Shown in pieces: positions 23,732 through 34,661 of a stretch of 64,000 nt of DNA. The stretch is from positions 28,328,788 through 28,392,787 of the forward strand of contig OX393581.1 in NCBI GenBank assembly GCA_947652605.1. Direction: 5' to 3'. Position numbers and translations under genes: made by a program. The number at the start of each line of letters is the position of its first letter. Within the stretch, counting starts at the first letter, position 1. Source of the DNA: Elmis aenea. Its lineage: Eukaryota; Arthropoda; Insecta; Coleoptera; Elmidae. Under the pieces are notes generated by a model, which made no database searches, was not told the DNA's origin, and saw only the letters and a list, made by a program, of their open reading frames with translations.

Positions 23732-25888
23732 CAAGGGAAGGTCACGATATCTTGTCGCTAAAATTTGATTAAGGCTGTGTTTATTGCATCAAGGACATCA
23801 AAACTAAATGTTTTGTAGTTATACGTGCCACTGGCCATTTTCAACGGAAAAATCGGGAAAAAACTGGAAAGCTAAATAATAAAAGTAATATTTGCGATCG
23901 CGTTGGCCGTCAGAGACAAAATCTAAATTTTTTTATTTACCAATGCGCGCATTCTTTGGAAGTAAAATGGTGCAAAGTTTTGGAAAAAATCTTAAATGGT
24001 TCCGGAGAAAAACGCGAAAAGCGAGGCCAAAGTAAAAATAGGTTTCCCTATGTTAAACGCCTATGCAAGTCGCATAGATATAGTTATACAGGGTGTCCAG
24101 TTTAAAATGAAGTACATGAGTATCTCGGATATCGTTAGAAATACAAAATCGGTTAAATGGGGAAAAAGTTGCGCAATTACATGCGTAACAATAATCCAGT
24201 TTTACATTTTCAATAATTCATCCTGTTGCGTAGTACCACGATGAAAACGAAAAATGTACATTTTATTAAAACCTCCATATTACCTTTATTTAAAAAGATA
24301 GGTGCGCCAAATTTTCAGGTTCGGAGAAGTAACTAATAGGGATTTTTAAAATGACATTAAAAACATTCTAGGCCTACTATGTTTCGCACGGTCATACCCA
24401 ACTTTTGTTTTTCTTATGGACGCCATATTGGATTTTTGCATTTTTCAAATCTCCATAACAAACGCTTTTCAACCATGTTAACCATCCGTTTGTTTAACCC
24501 AGAGAAAACCCGTGATTAAACAATTGCAACGACTAGTTCTAACAACTGTCAAACAATAGGAGTACATGTTTTCTGTACAAGTTATTGATTTACAAGTTTT
24601 TGATTGATCGTTTTTGAAATAAGCATAAATATCAAATGTTGGATAGCTTTATTCTTTGTAGGAGAAATTATGTTATGGCTGCAGAAATGTTTTTCAATAA
24701 ATACCCGTAAAGACATAATAGGTGTCGCTCGATTAAAAGCCTTTACAATTTTAAGACGTTTTAAGTATCATCCCTATCGTGAACGCCCCTGTCAAGAACT
24801 TTAAAATGGTGATCAGATGAGAAAAATGGAATTTTGTTGATGATTCATCAGAAAACATAATGTCTGACGTCTTTACGGGTATTTATTGAAATACATTTCT
24901 GCAGTCATAATATCATTTCTCCTACAAAGAATAAAGCTATCCAACATTCATATTTATGCCTGTTTGAAAAACGATCCATTGAAAACTTTGAAATCACTAA
25001 CTTGTTTACACTACAGAAAACATGTACTATTTGACAGTTGTTAGAAATAGTCGTTGCAATTGTTTAATCACGGCACCAAGGCCTACTGTGGTGAAACCTT
25101 AATTTTGCAAATTTTTATAGTTTCCCTAGGTTAAACATACAGATGCCTTACGTGGTTAAAAAGCATTTGTTATGGAGATTTAAAAAATGCAAAAATCCAA
25201 TAAGGCGTCCGTTAGAAAAAAAAAGTTGGGTATGACCGCGCAAAACATAGTAGGCCTGGAATGTTTTTAATGTCATTTTTAAAATCCTTATTAGTTACTT
25301 CTCCGAACCTGAAAATTTGGCGCAACTATCTTTTCAAATAAAGGTATATGGAGATTTTAAGAAAATGTACATTTTTCGTTTTCGTCGTGGTACTACGTAA
25401 CAGGATGAATTATTAAAAATGTAAAACTGGATTATTGTTACGCATGTAATTGCGCAACTTTTTCCCCATTTAACCGATTTTGGATTTCTAACGGTTTCCG
25501 AGATACCCTTGTAGGTACTTCATTTTAAAGTGGACACCCTGTATAGACATACCACAACTTCTAAAATCATAGCGCTTATGCAGGGGTTTCGTTTTTGGCG
25601 ATTTTCTCCCGATCCGTTTAAGATTTTTTCAAAAACTGCACCATTTTACTTGCAAAGTATGCGCGCATTGGTAAATAGAAAAATTTAGATTTTGTCTCTG
25701 ACGGTTTCATGGCCAACGCGATCGCAAAAATGACCTTTTTATACCAATTTTTAATTTTGTCCCTATTTTTCCGAAGGAAATGGCCAGTGGCACGTGTAAC
25801 TCGGGAAAACATTTAGTTTTGATGTCCTTAATGCAATAAACACATCCTTAATCAAATTCTAGCGACATTGTATCGTGACCCTCCCTTG
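23732..25888. mobile_element. 2.16-kb foldback element with TAA target duplication
   Basis: The ends are CAAGGGAAGGTCACGATA and, inverted, CAAGGGAGGGTCACGATA. Pairing by eye continues through both arms: GCGATCGCGTTGGCC at about 23895 with GGCCAACGCGATCGC at about 25711; TACAGGGTGTCC at 24087 with GGACACCCTGTA at 25532; GCTTTATTCTTTGTAGGAGA at about 24645 with its inverse at about 24920. The arms are about 1 kb each around a centre near 24810. TAA flanks both ends (23729-23731 and 25889-25891), the target type of PIF/Harbinger. No transposase is encoded, and the frames at 23996, 24604 and 25618 are incidental. A partial second copy lies at 49800-50122. Confidence 0.85.
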
Positions 25889-26024
25889 TAAGTGCGTAGT
25901 TTCAATTTATTATAAGAGGAATTCATTGCTGTTAACCGATTTTTGATCTTTTTTAATTTTCGAAATATAGCCAAAAACCGATTTTTGGCAATTGGGCTAT
26001 GTTTCGAAAATTAAGCATTTAGGT

Positions 26025-26352
26025 ACAAGTCGCTGCTGCGACCCATCTTTGCGTACGACTGTCCTGTATGGAGCAACACGTCACCAACCAACATAAAAAA
26101 AATTATAAAGATCAAAACAAAGTTCTACGACTAGCAGTAAACGCGCCATGGTTTGTTAGCAACATACAACTACATGAAGAACTCGGAATACAATCAATTC
26201 ACGAATATATTAAAAAACTAACTAAAAATTTCTTTAAAAACTTAGTGAATTGTAAAAGTGCCTTTCTGTACAACATTGGAAAAATAAAAATGCACAAAAG
26301 GCTAAAACGTAGGTTACCACAGGACATACACCTCTCTAGTGAGGGAGGCTAA
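26025..26352 (+). pseudogene. Jockey-type LINE reverse transcriptase, C-terminal tail
   Basis: Around 26025-26070 the sequence reads like SLLRPIFAYDCPVWSN. It continues in the 26068-26352 frame with NKVLRLAVNAPWFVSNIQLH, ELGIQSIHEYIKKLTKNFF and a basic tail. This is the end of the reverse transcriptase ORF of jockey-clade non-LTR retrotransposons, where RPIL-Y.CPVW precedes N-VLR-.V.APWFV. A frameshift separates the two blocks, and the polymerase core (YADD box) is absent, so this is a 5'-truncated or decayed copy. Confidence 0.82.
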
Positions 26353-26705
26353 ACGCCATACGCCACATGGAACCAAGCATTCCTCACATTTCCCTTATTA
26401 ATTATTAATACTTAACACAGCTATGCATAACATGATATAATGTTAAACTATCTTATTGTACGTATAAAAGTAAATTAAGAGGTAAATGAAGCGTTATTCT
26501 CAAAACAAAAGAGCAACTAATTATTTTTCGAATATTAACTATTCATCTTTTTTTCTACTTTTAATGTTTGAAGAAACTGTAATTAACTTCACATGTAACG
26601 AAATTTTAGAATTTTATGTAGCACATCTTTGTTATGTGAGGATATATACATATAAAAAAAATGTATAATGCTTTTGAAAAATATGGTTTTCACCTCCGGC
26701 TAGTC

Positions 26706-26982
26706 CAGTGGTTTCCAACCTTTTTGTCCCTCCGACCCCCTTTTTCATAAAAAAATTGGTTGCGCCCCCCTCACTTTTCGTAACAATCTAATTTCATAAA
26801 TACTGTCCTGATATAACAATTAGTTAATTGGCTACAAAACAAAATACCATAATATTCTGTATAAATAAAGTTCTTTTTGTTTGTTTATATTCAAAAATGA
26901 TATTTTGCTAACAGCTGCGCGCCCCCTTGCAATAGTCTCGCGCCCCCCAAGGGGGGCGCGCCCCACAGGTTGGAAACCACTG
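26706..26982 (-). mobile_element. Non-autonomous hAT element with 8-bp TSD (copy 2)
   Basis: The terminal repeats CAGTGGTTTCCAACCT and AGGTTGGAAACCACTG are exact inverses. The flanks GGCTAGTC (26698-26705 and 26983-26990) are a perfect 8-bp duplication. It is the reverse complement of 19573-19843 with moderate divergence. The interior, with GGGGGGCGCGCCCC blocks, does not code for protein. Confidence 0.93.
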
Positions 26983-26990
26983 GGCTAGTC

Positions 26991-28339
26991 AGTAAATAAA
27001 AATATAAGTTAAATTTAATATTTACTTGCTGTGTAGGTGTAGAGGTTTATAACAGTTCAAGTAGATTGTATAATAACATGAATGAACACCTAATTTTTGA
27101 CTCCAAATAACAAGTCTGAAACATCGTTTCTTCACAAAATCTGGAGTAAGTGTTCCACAAATAAATACTTTGTTGAGTAATATACGAAACTTTCTCTAAT
27201 TAAATGCTGCAACGAAGGCAGAGAATGGACTTCGAGACAATCTAGTATCACTGAAGCCTTACTGAGATTAAAATGGAAATTCTTAAGTCTTCAGTGAAAT
27301 ATGATGCTCCTTATTTGACAACAGTGGATGGGAGCCATCTGCAACGAGCCATAGCTGACGGAACGACGCTGAATACAAATAAACGTCGCACTACATCCGC
27401 TATCGTACGACAAATAAAAGCGTAGGCTTTGCATAAATGAATACTCTGACCCTGGTAACACCGCTTTTATTAGCAGTTTTTAAAATCGACTCTACGAAAT
27501 AAATATATGCAATATTATCTATTAAAATGTTGTTTAATTATTGAGTAAACGTTTTCGTAGCAGCCTAAATAAAGCGACAAACACGAAAGGAAGTAATGTT
27601 GTTTACTAATGGAGTAACATTTTGTCTTACTTAACCATTCCTTGCAATTAACTTCGTTCTTAGAACTATATTTGTTTAATATGCAAATAGAAACTTGGCA
27701 ACTGGTAATTTGTAAGTACTATTAATACTTCACTTAACTACCATAATAGTAATTGCTCGGGCGAAATACTACTCGATTTGATTGTTTTTAAAAGTAATTT
27801 TAGGGTAGGTTTCTTAAATAATTTTTTTAAATTTAAATGTTAAACTTAATAAAGCATTTATTGTACATATGCTTTTAGGAAAGTAGTATAATTGTCCATT
27901 TGTCATATGCTTAAGCAAATAAAGATGAAATATAATTTTCTGTGTACGCTAATAGAAACACGTTTGTATAAAAATAGGCAATACTATCTTCAATTTGCAA
28001 CTTTATTACAAATAAATTAATTAAGTATAGCTTAACTTCAGCGGTTCTTCTTAAACCCCATAAATAAAGGGAACAAATTATTACTTTGCAATAAGAAATT
28101 ATTTTACCTGAAATAATGCTAAATTTACATGAATAGAAGTTAGTATTCATTGCAATTATTTTATTTCCTTAAAAGTTAATTTAACGTTGAATGTGTTAAA
28201 TTTAAACACAAATCATATCCAAAAGTTCATGAAAAGTCATTTAAGTATGTGAAGGTATATCAATTACTTATATGTATCAACTTAATCCTTTGGAGACCAC
28301 TTTTGCAGAATATATCTACTTGCAAATTTATTCATTTGC
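26991..28339. other. Intergenic, no gene recognised
   Basis: AT-rich sequence. The minus-strand frame at 27911-28150 resembles nothing known. A TTAA followed by TCCATTAAGAGACGC (28340-28358) may be the terminus of the piggyBac relic just downstream. Confidence 0.4.
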
Positions 28340-28553
28340 TTAATCCATTAAGAGACGCATATATGGAACCTTATATTACTGATTTATGGTAATCAATTTA
28401 TTTTACGGGGTCCTTAGGGCCCCGGGACGCCCTATGCCCCAATGGTAATTTTCCAGCGGGTTGTGTTGTCACAATGGTGATTAATGTAAATAAAAATAAT
28501 TTAAATAAAAAATTTGTTCGTGAAAGTACAAACAAAAATATTTATCTGAGTTA

Positions 28554-28805
28554 CTAATTTCTTAAAATTAAGTATGATAAGATAGGTGTAAACCAAAAGC
28601 TACACGGTGGTGTATTGCACATCTGACAGTATTGCTGTTTTTTTTTTTCAATTGTTTTTGCACACCACCAGCAACGACTTTTTGTTTCTCCAAACATTGG
28701 TAAATGACCCCCCACATAAAGCAATTGTTTATCTGACTTAGATGGTCTGCCTAAGGATCGTCGTCTACATATTATCTTCGTTATTTTCTTTCCATATTTA
28801 ACCAT
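28554..28805 (-). pseudogene. piggyBac transposase C-terminal fragment
   Basis: The frame reads GRPSKSDKQLLYVGGHLPMF, then a cysteine cluster (RCWWCAKTIEKKKQQYCQMCNTPPC). This is the layout of the piggyBac C-terminus: a basic linker with a G-HLP-type motif, then a C-x2-C...C-x2-C...C finger. The catalytic domain is missing upstream (beyond 28805). A possible terminus lies at about 28340. It is a relic of a third piggyBac element, on the opposite strand to the other two. Confidence 0.65.
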
Positions 28806-28809
28806 ATCT

Positions 28810-29060
28810 TCGATAATGTTGATAAAAACTCAATCAACTCTTTTTTCTGTCTTACTTTTTTCTCTATGTATAATACCACTGGAATTATTTTATGCCACGC
28901 AAAATACCAGAGGGACATAAACCACCCTCAATATAACAGTTGTAACAAATTTTATATAAATAATACGTTTTTGAACTAATCAATTTATTAAGTGTATAGA
29001 CATTCTAAATTGACTACCTCGTATTATATTATTAAAAGCTTTTGTGAAAAGAATTATCTA
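28810..29060. other. Intergenic, no gene recognised
   Basis: Short AT-rich spacer between the piggyBac fragment and a dispersed repeat. Confidence 0.4.
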
Positions 29061-29530
29061 TACAGGGTGTCCCCATTATACACGGCAAAAAAGTATGTGC
29101 ATATTCCTGAGTGAAAATGATGACCATTTGTCAAATATTTTGTTATCCGAAAATGTTTCCTTTCAAAGTTAGATACCTCCAAAGTTGCAAGAAAAAAAAT
29201 TAAAAAAATCGATTACGTCCTAGCCGTTTAAGCTAGAGCTATCAAACTTGGCCGAAATGTTTGGGTGTTTCCCATTGACTTTGTGGGATAATTAGAAAGA
29301 AAACACGTAATTGAAAGGAAGTATGATTTATAGTCAGGTCATTCGCTTACCATCTTCAGAATTTTTTTTCTCTGGAATAAAATTGAAAATGTCATTCGTC
29401 CATAAGAAAGTACGACTTAAGAGGAAAAAATTCGTCCCTCTTTGTTTTTTGCTGTAAACGTAGCCGTTTTCGAGAAAATTAGCGCTAAAGATGCATCGAC
29501 AAACTCTGTTTATACACCTCAAATATTTTT
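29061..29530 (+). repeat. Dispersed repeat beginning TACAGGGTGTCCCC
   Basis: The left end carries the TACAGGGTG motif shared by many repeats in this window, followed by non-coding sequence. The right limit is uncertain, and no inverted partner was found. It stops short of the GC-rich tandem repeat upstream of kekkon-5. Confidence 0.4.
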
Positions 29531-29639
29531 TTTTACTAAACTTAGTTGGCTAATGTCATGCTTGACTTAAGGCTTGTTTTGTATTTAGGACCTGACGGAT
29601 CAAACGTCGTATAAAGAACGGTCGGAAATGCCCGGGAAC

Positions 29640-29744
29640 GGCCGGAAACGTCCGCCGAGCGCGAGCGCGGAGCGCGAGTAGTCTGTAACTGAACGTTCGG
29701 GAACGTCCGCCGGGCGCGAGCGCGGAGCGCGAGTAGTCTGTGAT
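29640..29744. repeat. GC-rich tandem repeat, two units of about 54 bp
   Basis: The units at about 29648-29691 and 29702-29744 share GAACG.CCG..., CGTCCGCCG.GCGCGAGCGCG and GAGCGCGAGTAGTCTGT. The block is far above the 30% G+C background and CpG-rich. It directly precedes the Helitron-like terminus at 29766-29794 and lies about 300 bp upstream of the first visible kekkon-5 exon. It could be part of that mobile element rather than a promoter. Confidence 0.7.
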
Positions 29745-29765
29745 TGATAAAAGAGAATTGTAATC

Positions 29766-29794
29766 ACCCGTGCAACGCCGGGTAAATCGCCTAG
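29766..29794 (+). mobile_element. Helitron-like 3' terminus
   Basis: A hairpin, ACCCG-TGCAACGC-CGGGT (29766-29783), is followed by seven bases and CTAG (29791-29794), with T as the next base. A short GC hairpin about ten bases ahead of CTRR, with insertion before T, is the signature of Helitron 3' ends. The 5' TC end was not located, so element length is unknown. The upstream GC-rich tandem repeat may belong to it. Confidence 0.55.
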
Positions 29795-30010
29795 TTTTAT
29801 ATAAAACAACACTGTTGCTTAACACTGTACCAACTAACATCACATGTTAGGGTATATAAAAGCAAAACAAGTACTTACCAACATATTTATAAATACAAAA
29901 GTGTACGAGAAATACCACTTTATACGTTGCTAATGCAATTCTGGATTAAACTGAAGTTAGTTTATAAGCGTGAAAAACTGTTTAAATTAGCTTGTAGCTC
30001 ATTATTAATT

Positions 30011-30128
30011 CAGTTTTTTTTTTAAATTTCAGGTCCATTAGTTCATTAGAGTGAATGTACAATGGAAACAGAAGACGAAGATGCAGAAGAGGTTTTCTTC
30101 GGGAAATGATAGTATCCGACAGCACAGT
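30011..30128 (+). other. Splice acceptor and 5' UTR of kekkon-5 exon
   Basis: A pyrimidine tract (from about 30013) ends in TTTCAG at 30027-30032, a good acceptor, so the visible exon starts at 30033 and at least one upstream exon exists. Between 30033 and the chosen start are out-of-frame ATGs at 30055 (opening a 70-codon frame that overlaps the main start) and 30062 (a short frame ending at 30109), plus an in-frame ATG at 30081. Confidence 0.6.
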
Positions 30129-32819
30129 ATGGCACCATTTACCTTCTTCCCAGGCCTTCATATACTTCTTATTTATCTCGGCTTGTTTACCCAACAGCTA
30201 CTCTCAGACTGCCCTCGACTTTGCGAGTGTAAATGGAAAAGTGGCAAAGAATCGGTTATATGTATGAGTGCTAATCTGTCATCAGTTCCTCTCCATCTAG
30301 ACGCTGGCACGCAAGTCTTAGACCTTACTGCAAACAATTTAGTTACAGTAAAACACGATGAATTTAGCCAAGCGGGACTTTTAAATCTTCAGAAAATTTA
30401 CTTATCAAAATGTCGTTTAAAAGGCTTGGATCGTTACGCCTTTAGACATTTAATTAACCTGGTGGAACTGGACCTTAGTTACAATATATTACCCACGATT
30501 CCATCTCACGTGTTTGACTCAATACCCGAATTGCGTGAGCTTAAATTAAGTGGGAATCCAATACAAAGGGTCACGAATGACGCATTTATCCACGTTCCAC
30601 AGCTAGTAAGACTGGAACTCTCTGACTGTAAAATAGGAACTATTGAAGGAAAAGCTTTTAATGGTCTTGAAAAATCTTTGGAGTGGTTAAAAATTGACAA
30701 AAACAAGTTAGAGGAAGTCAAATCTGCCTCCTTGACGGTTTTGCAAAGTCTTCATGGTTTAGAGTTAGCCGGTAACCCGTGGAACTGTTCGTGCAGATTA
30801 AGACCCTTAAGGGAGTGGATGTTAAGACAAAATGTACCCTTTGGTGTTCCTCCTACCTGTCGTTATCCTAATCGACTTTCTTCAAAAGCTTGGGATAAAT
30901 TAGATTTAGATGAATTTGCTTGCATTCCAGAAATTCTTGCTTTAGAAACTAAAGCTCACGGGGTTGAAGGCAAAAACGTTACCATGACTTGCCACATAGA
31001 AGGTATACCAGAACCCAACGTGCGGTGGCTTCTCAAAAATAAAGTAATAGCCAATTTATCTGGAACACCATATCCAAACGGAAAGAAACTATATATAGTG
31101 CACTTGCAAAATAACTCTAGTGATTTAACTATTTTAACTGTAGATCTTCAAGACGCGGGTGTTTATGTGTGTGCTGCTGAAAACAAAGCGGGCAAGGCAG
31201 AAGCTAATGTTGTCCTGGATATATCTCGACGTCCTGCTGAAACTACATTAAGTGGAAAAGTTTTAATAGCGAGTGTAATAGCAGGTACGCTGTTTGCACT
31301 AGCCTCGTGTTTAGTTGTATTATGTGTGTGTACAGTTCGTAAAAAACAATCCGCGCAATGGAGAAACCGTAATTGTCGTCGCGAAGACAATTATGAAAAA
31401 ATTGAAATGAACCATAAAGTTAGTGGAGCTAAACGTGAAACTCCGCAGGGTGACATTGCCGTAGTTACGCAAGTGCGCAGACATGGCGATTATCGTTTGG
31501 TTCCTGGTGGAGATGCTGAGCAGGACATCGACAAGGATCACGAGCTAATACATCATCAACACAATCATAAACCTTCAGCATTGACGCCTAATAGTCAACA
31601 TGATACTAAAACTTGGAGTCGATCCGATTTTCCAACAAATAGTAAACGAAATTCTTCTGAATTGCCACTTTTAGACACAGAAGATTTACACATACCTCGA
31701 CGAACGCTTAAGGAAAGCAGGTAAGTACTTTTTTTTCTTAAGCTGTGCTGAATATGTAGTATCGTCAGTATGGCTCTTATTTCTAGAGACGATTGCAAGA
31801 AGAATTCCGATTTGATGTTTGGTACATATAACAAACCTCGATCAATGTCCGCAGTCGGTGTCACCAACGTCATGCCAAACGTCTCTAGACCTGACGTTAA
31901 AGAATATGAAGATAGAAATCTGTATGCAACCACTCAAAACGCAGAATTGTCAAATTTTGCCGAGGATGATCCAGAGAAAAAATATCCCGATTTAATAGAA
32001 GAATCCACATCGCCATACAAAACAAGCAATCTTCAAAATTCATCCAAGGCTTTTAGTGACAGTGAAAGTGTTACCGATTGGTCAGAATTTTATTGCACTT
32101 TACCTAGAAAAAGTGCTTTAAAACGAAAAGAATACTCAAAATATTGTAGTACTGATAGCCAATCGCCTTTATTACCTGAAAGTAGGTACGGAAGTAGTGG
32201 AGGGGAAAGTAGCGGGGATAGTAGAGATTCTACTTTAAGAAAGCTTTCAGATACTTACAAATTTTCTAACGGCAACAACAGGGTTTATCAAAAATCTTCT
32301 AGTTATTTAAATCTTATTTCCACCAGACAAACTAGCGTGCCACCATCTCCAATTCGAGAATCCTTGGGACACAGCGCCACCCCTCTGCTAGATATATCTA
32401 TTTTAGACAATCGAGTTTGTTATAGAAGAGAAATATTATCACCGCCTACTTCAACTGCAACAACCACTTTATCAAACTCGTACGATTATCATGCAGCGCA
32501 GTTAGAACGTTTTCTAGAAGAATATCGATGCTTGCAAAAAGAATTAACTAAAATGAAAGAAACGTGCGACAGTTTAACCAAAGAAAGATCAAATCAAAAA
32601 ATTCATGATCCGTTGTTACAAAAACAATCACCTGTAACACCATCGTCTTCTGAAGACAACTCAAAAGTTAATAGTAAACAAACTTCGAACGTTATGTCGA
32701 ATTCAAATCAAGCACCCATCAGTTCTATTACTGGTTTTGAAAGTGAGTTACCGAAGTATTTAAAAGCCAGAAATCCGACTGCCAAGTCGATCAATAACTG
32801 TGAAGTGCTTAAAAGTTGA
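30129..32819 (+). CDS. kek5: Kekkon-5-like LRR/Ig transmembrane protein (two exons)
   Basis: Coding exons are 30129-31720 and 31787-32819, giving 874 residues. The ATG at 30129 has A at -3 and G at +4 and is followed directly by a signal peptide (about residues 1-26, FFPGLHILLIYLGLF). Then come an LRR N-cap (CPRLCECKW, from residue 28), six or seven leucine-rich repeats, an LRR C-cap starting NPWNCSC (about 215), one Ig domain with Cys288 and Cys348 (YVCAAENKAG), a membrane span (about 378-403) and a long cytoplasmic tail. The tail carries YEKIEMN just inside the membrane and a predicted coiled coil (AAQLERFLEEYRCLQKELTK). Domain order and motifs match insect Kekkon proteins, and Kek5 best (from memory: DAGTQ, RRP after the Ig, YEKIEM). 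Drosophila Kek5 modulates BMP signalling and adhesion. There are no breaks. An upstream in-frame ATG at 30081 would add 16 residues before the signal peptide and is less likely. Confidence 0.93.
31721..31786 (+). other. 66-bp intron in kekkon-5
   Basis: The donor AG|GTAAGT (31719-31726) and the acceptor CTTATTTCTAG (ending 31786) bracket 66 bp with in-frame stops. Exon 1 ends with two bases of an Arg codon (AG) and exon 2 supplies the third (A), so the frame is restored exactly: SR followed by DDCKKNS. Without splicing the protein stops at 31724. It splits the cytoplasmic tail, well after the membrane span. Confidence 0.92.
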
Positions 32820-33540
32820 CTAACAAGTATTTTTGAGTGCAAACGTCTTTGTAAATACCAAGTATAATTGTTAAAACTAATTTGTTTGTTAAATGTTCAT
32901 AGATTTAGAAAGCATTTGTGATATTATTGTACTAATATGCATTGAATTGTTTTATAATTCTGTTTTTAATGGATATTTCCGGTTTATTATTACATATCGT
33001 TTGTAAATTCTTTAATTAAACGTTTTAAATAACGAAGTTTTAGTACCACCGCCATGTTATCAATGAATGTTATTAATTAACTATATTTCAGTGATAAATT
33101 CTACACCTAACAGTAAAAGGATTTAGGACTAAATAAAATATGTCAGTTATTAGGTTATTACCCAATTTGCACCCAATTGATATTTGACGAAAGCGTAAAT
33201 GTTTAAAAGTAACAAAATTTATATCATAAGTTGTTAAAATAAGAAAATCTCATTATTTAAAACTTTTCATAAGCTTTAATTTTAATGACTTCTGCAGAAC
33301 ACGAAATGAATAAACAATCAGTCATCAATAGATGTTAATTTTATGATTTTTGACTTTTCAAATTATAGTTTACAGTTAAATATTTTTGGGATCTTGAAGA
33401 TTCAAATATATACCTTTATGCAATACACACAACACAACAAAGAATGAACTGCTGTTATATTCATGAAATAAATGGAAGCGGGCAGTTTTTAAGGTAAGTG
33501 AATAATGTTTTGTTTAAGCGTGTGTTGTTCAAAAAACAAT
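32820..33540 (+). promoter_or_regulatory. kekkon-5 3' UTR with candidate poly(A) signals
   Basis: AATAAA hexamers occur at 33132-33137, 33309-33314 and 33467-33472. Which is used cannot be told from sequence. The region is AT-rich and has no other recognisable feature. Confidence 0.45.
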
Positions 33541-33559
33541 CAAATTTAAATTTAAACTT

Positions 33560-34130
33560 ATACAGCGTCCTCGTTTTTCGAGGGCCACTATGGGAATTTC
33601 GTAAGCGGTAAGAGTTACGATTTCGGTTAAATAAGGGTAAAGTTGTATATTCAGGTGCTTAATAATTTGACACAAACAGAACTTATTTAGCTTTTTTAGT
33701 TTTTGAGATATAGCGACAAAGACAATTATTTATCATGCCGATTAGGAATTTTTCAAAATAAAATAATTGTTTTTGCCATTTTTAACAAAAATTATTTCAA
33801 ATAAGTGCTAAGTGTTATTACATTGTCGAATTTAGAATAAAATGCTCTACAAATTGGCGTTAAAATCAGATATAAAAACATGATGATGGTTTAAAAAAAC
33901 GAAACATCGTATGGAAAATATTATTGGGAATTTTGATTCCTTGCAAAAGGTGGCCATGAAACAGTTTTTACAGAAATGAAATTCGACATCAAATGAATAA
34001 GTTACGGGCAAAAAACAAAAATCCACTTTTTTACTTTTTTCCCTATATCTTTAAAAACTAAAAAGCTAGACAAGTTCTACAGTAATTATTAACTTGTAAG
34101 AAAGAAGAAAACTCAAGTGTTCTGTACGCT
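33560..34130 (+). repeat. Dispersed repeat related to family C
   Basis: The start (AGGGCCACTATGGGAATTTC, 33580-33599, then GTAAGCGG) matches the segment at about 49561 (AGGGTCACTATTGGGATTTC, then GTAAACG) and the inverse of about 39060-39085. The remainder is non-coding and only weakly similar. The right limit is approximate. Confidence 0.45.
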
Positions 34131-34230
34131 ATTATCGTTTTTTGTTTCAAGTCGGCATTAATTGCAATTATGTGTTGCGTTCTCTCAATTATTTTCTATA
34201 AACCTATATTACGAATAGTTTATTCCAGTC

Positions 34231-34645
34231 CAGAGCCGGCGAAAGGGGCACAGGCTCAAGGCGCCCCACTTTGAGTAGCGCCAAAATAAGCATTTAAGTT
34301 GACATAATTATATGCACCAACATTGAAAACTGCATTTATACTAGACGGTTTAAATACTATTCGCAAATATAACACGAACATCTTGTATCCCAAAATAGAT
34401 ATTTGCTATAAAATCTTTCTGACCATGCCTGTGTCAATTGCTGCCGGCGAACGATTACTGGAGAAAATTATTTTCGGTCATCCATGGGCCAAGAGCGACC
34501 AAGTCTTGCAATCTTACATAAATATTATTGTAATTGCAGAAACAATCTAAGAATACACGCCACTATATACATATATTTTGAAACTAATAAAGGGGCGCAT
34601 TTTCCTGGTTTTGCTTCGGCCCAAAAATAGCTAGCGCCGACTCTC
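34231..34645 (+). pseudogene. Short hAT relic with transposase dimerisation fragment
   Basis: The ends CAGAGCCGGCG and CGCCGACTCTC are inverse at 9 of 11 positions. The flanks TTCCAGTC (34223-34230) and TTCAAGTC (34646-34653) agree at 7 of 8, as expected for a hAT target duplication. Inside, the frame at 34323-34550 includes LYPKIDICYKIFLTMPVSIA and ERLLEKI, which match the conserved hAT C-terminal dimerisation region (Y-P-L...L..PVS.A..ER.F). Only this last piece of the transposase survives, so the element is a heavily deleted derivative. Confidence 0.78.
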
Positions 34646-34661
34646 TTCAAGTCATAATGTA

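Noticed and set aside
23996..24244. 82-codon frame in the large foldback element
   Set aside because: The other arm carries the same DNA inverted with stops, and the peptide matches nothing; incidental.
29556..29843. Arg/Ser-rich minus-strand frames over the GC-rich tandem repeat
   Set aside because: They are produced by the tandem repeat itself, and both alternative frames are similarly open.
30051..30080. GTG at 30051 as the kekkon-5 start
   Set aside because: Eukaryotic translation rarely uses GTG. The ATG at 30129 has a strong context and is directly followed by a signal peptide.
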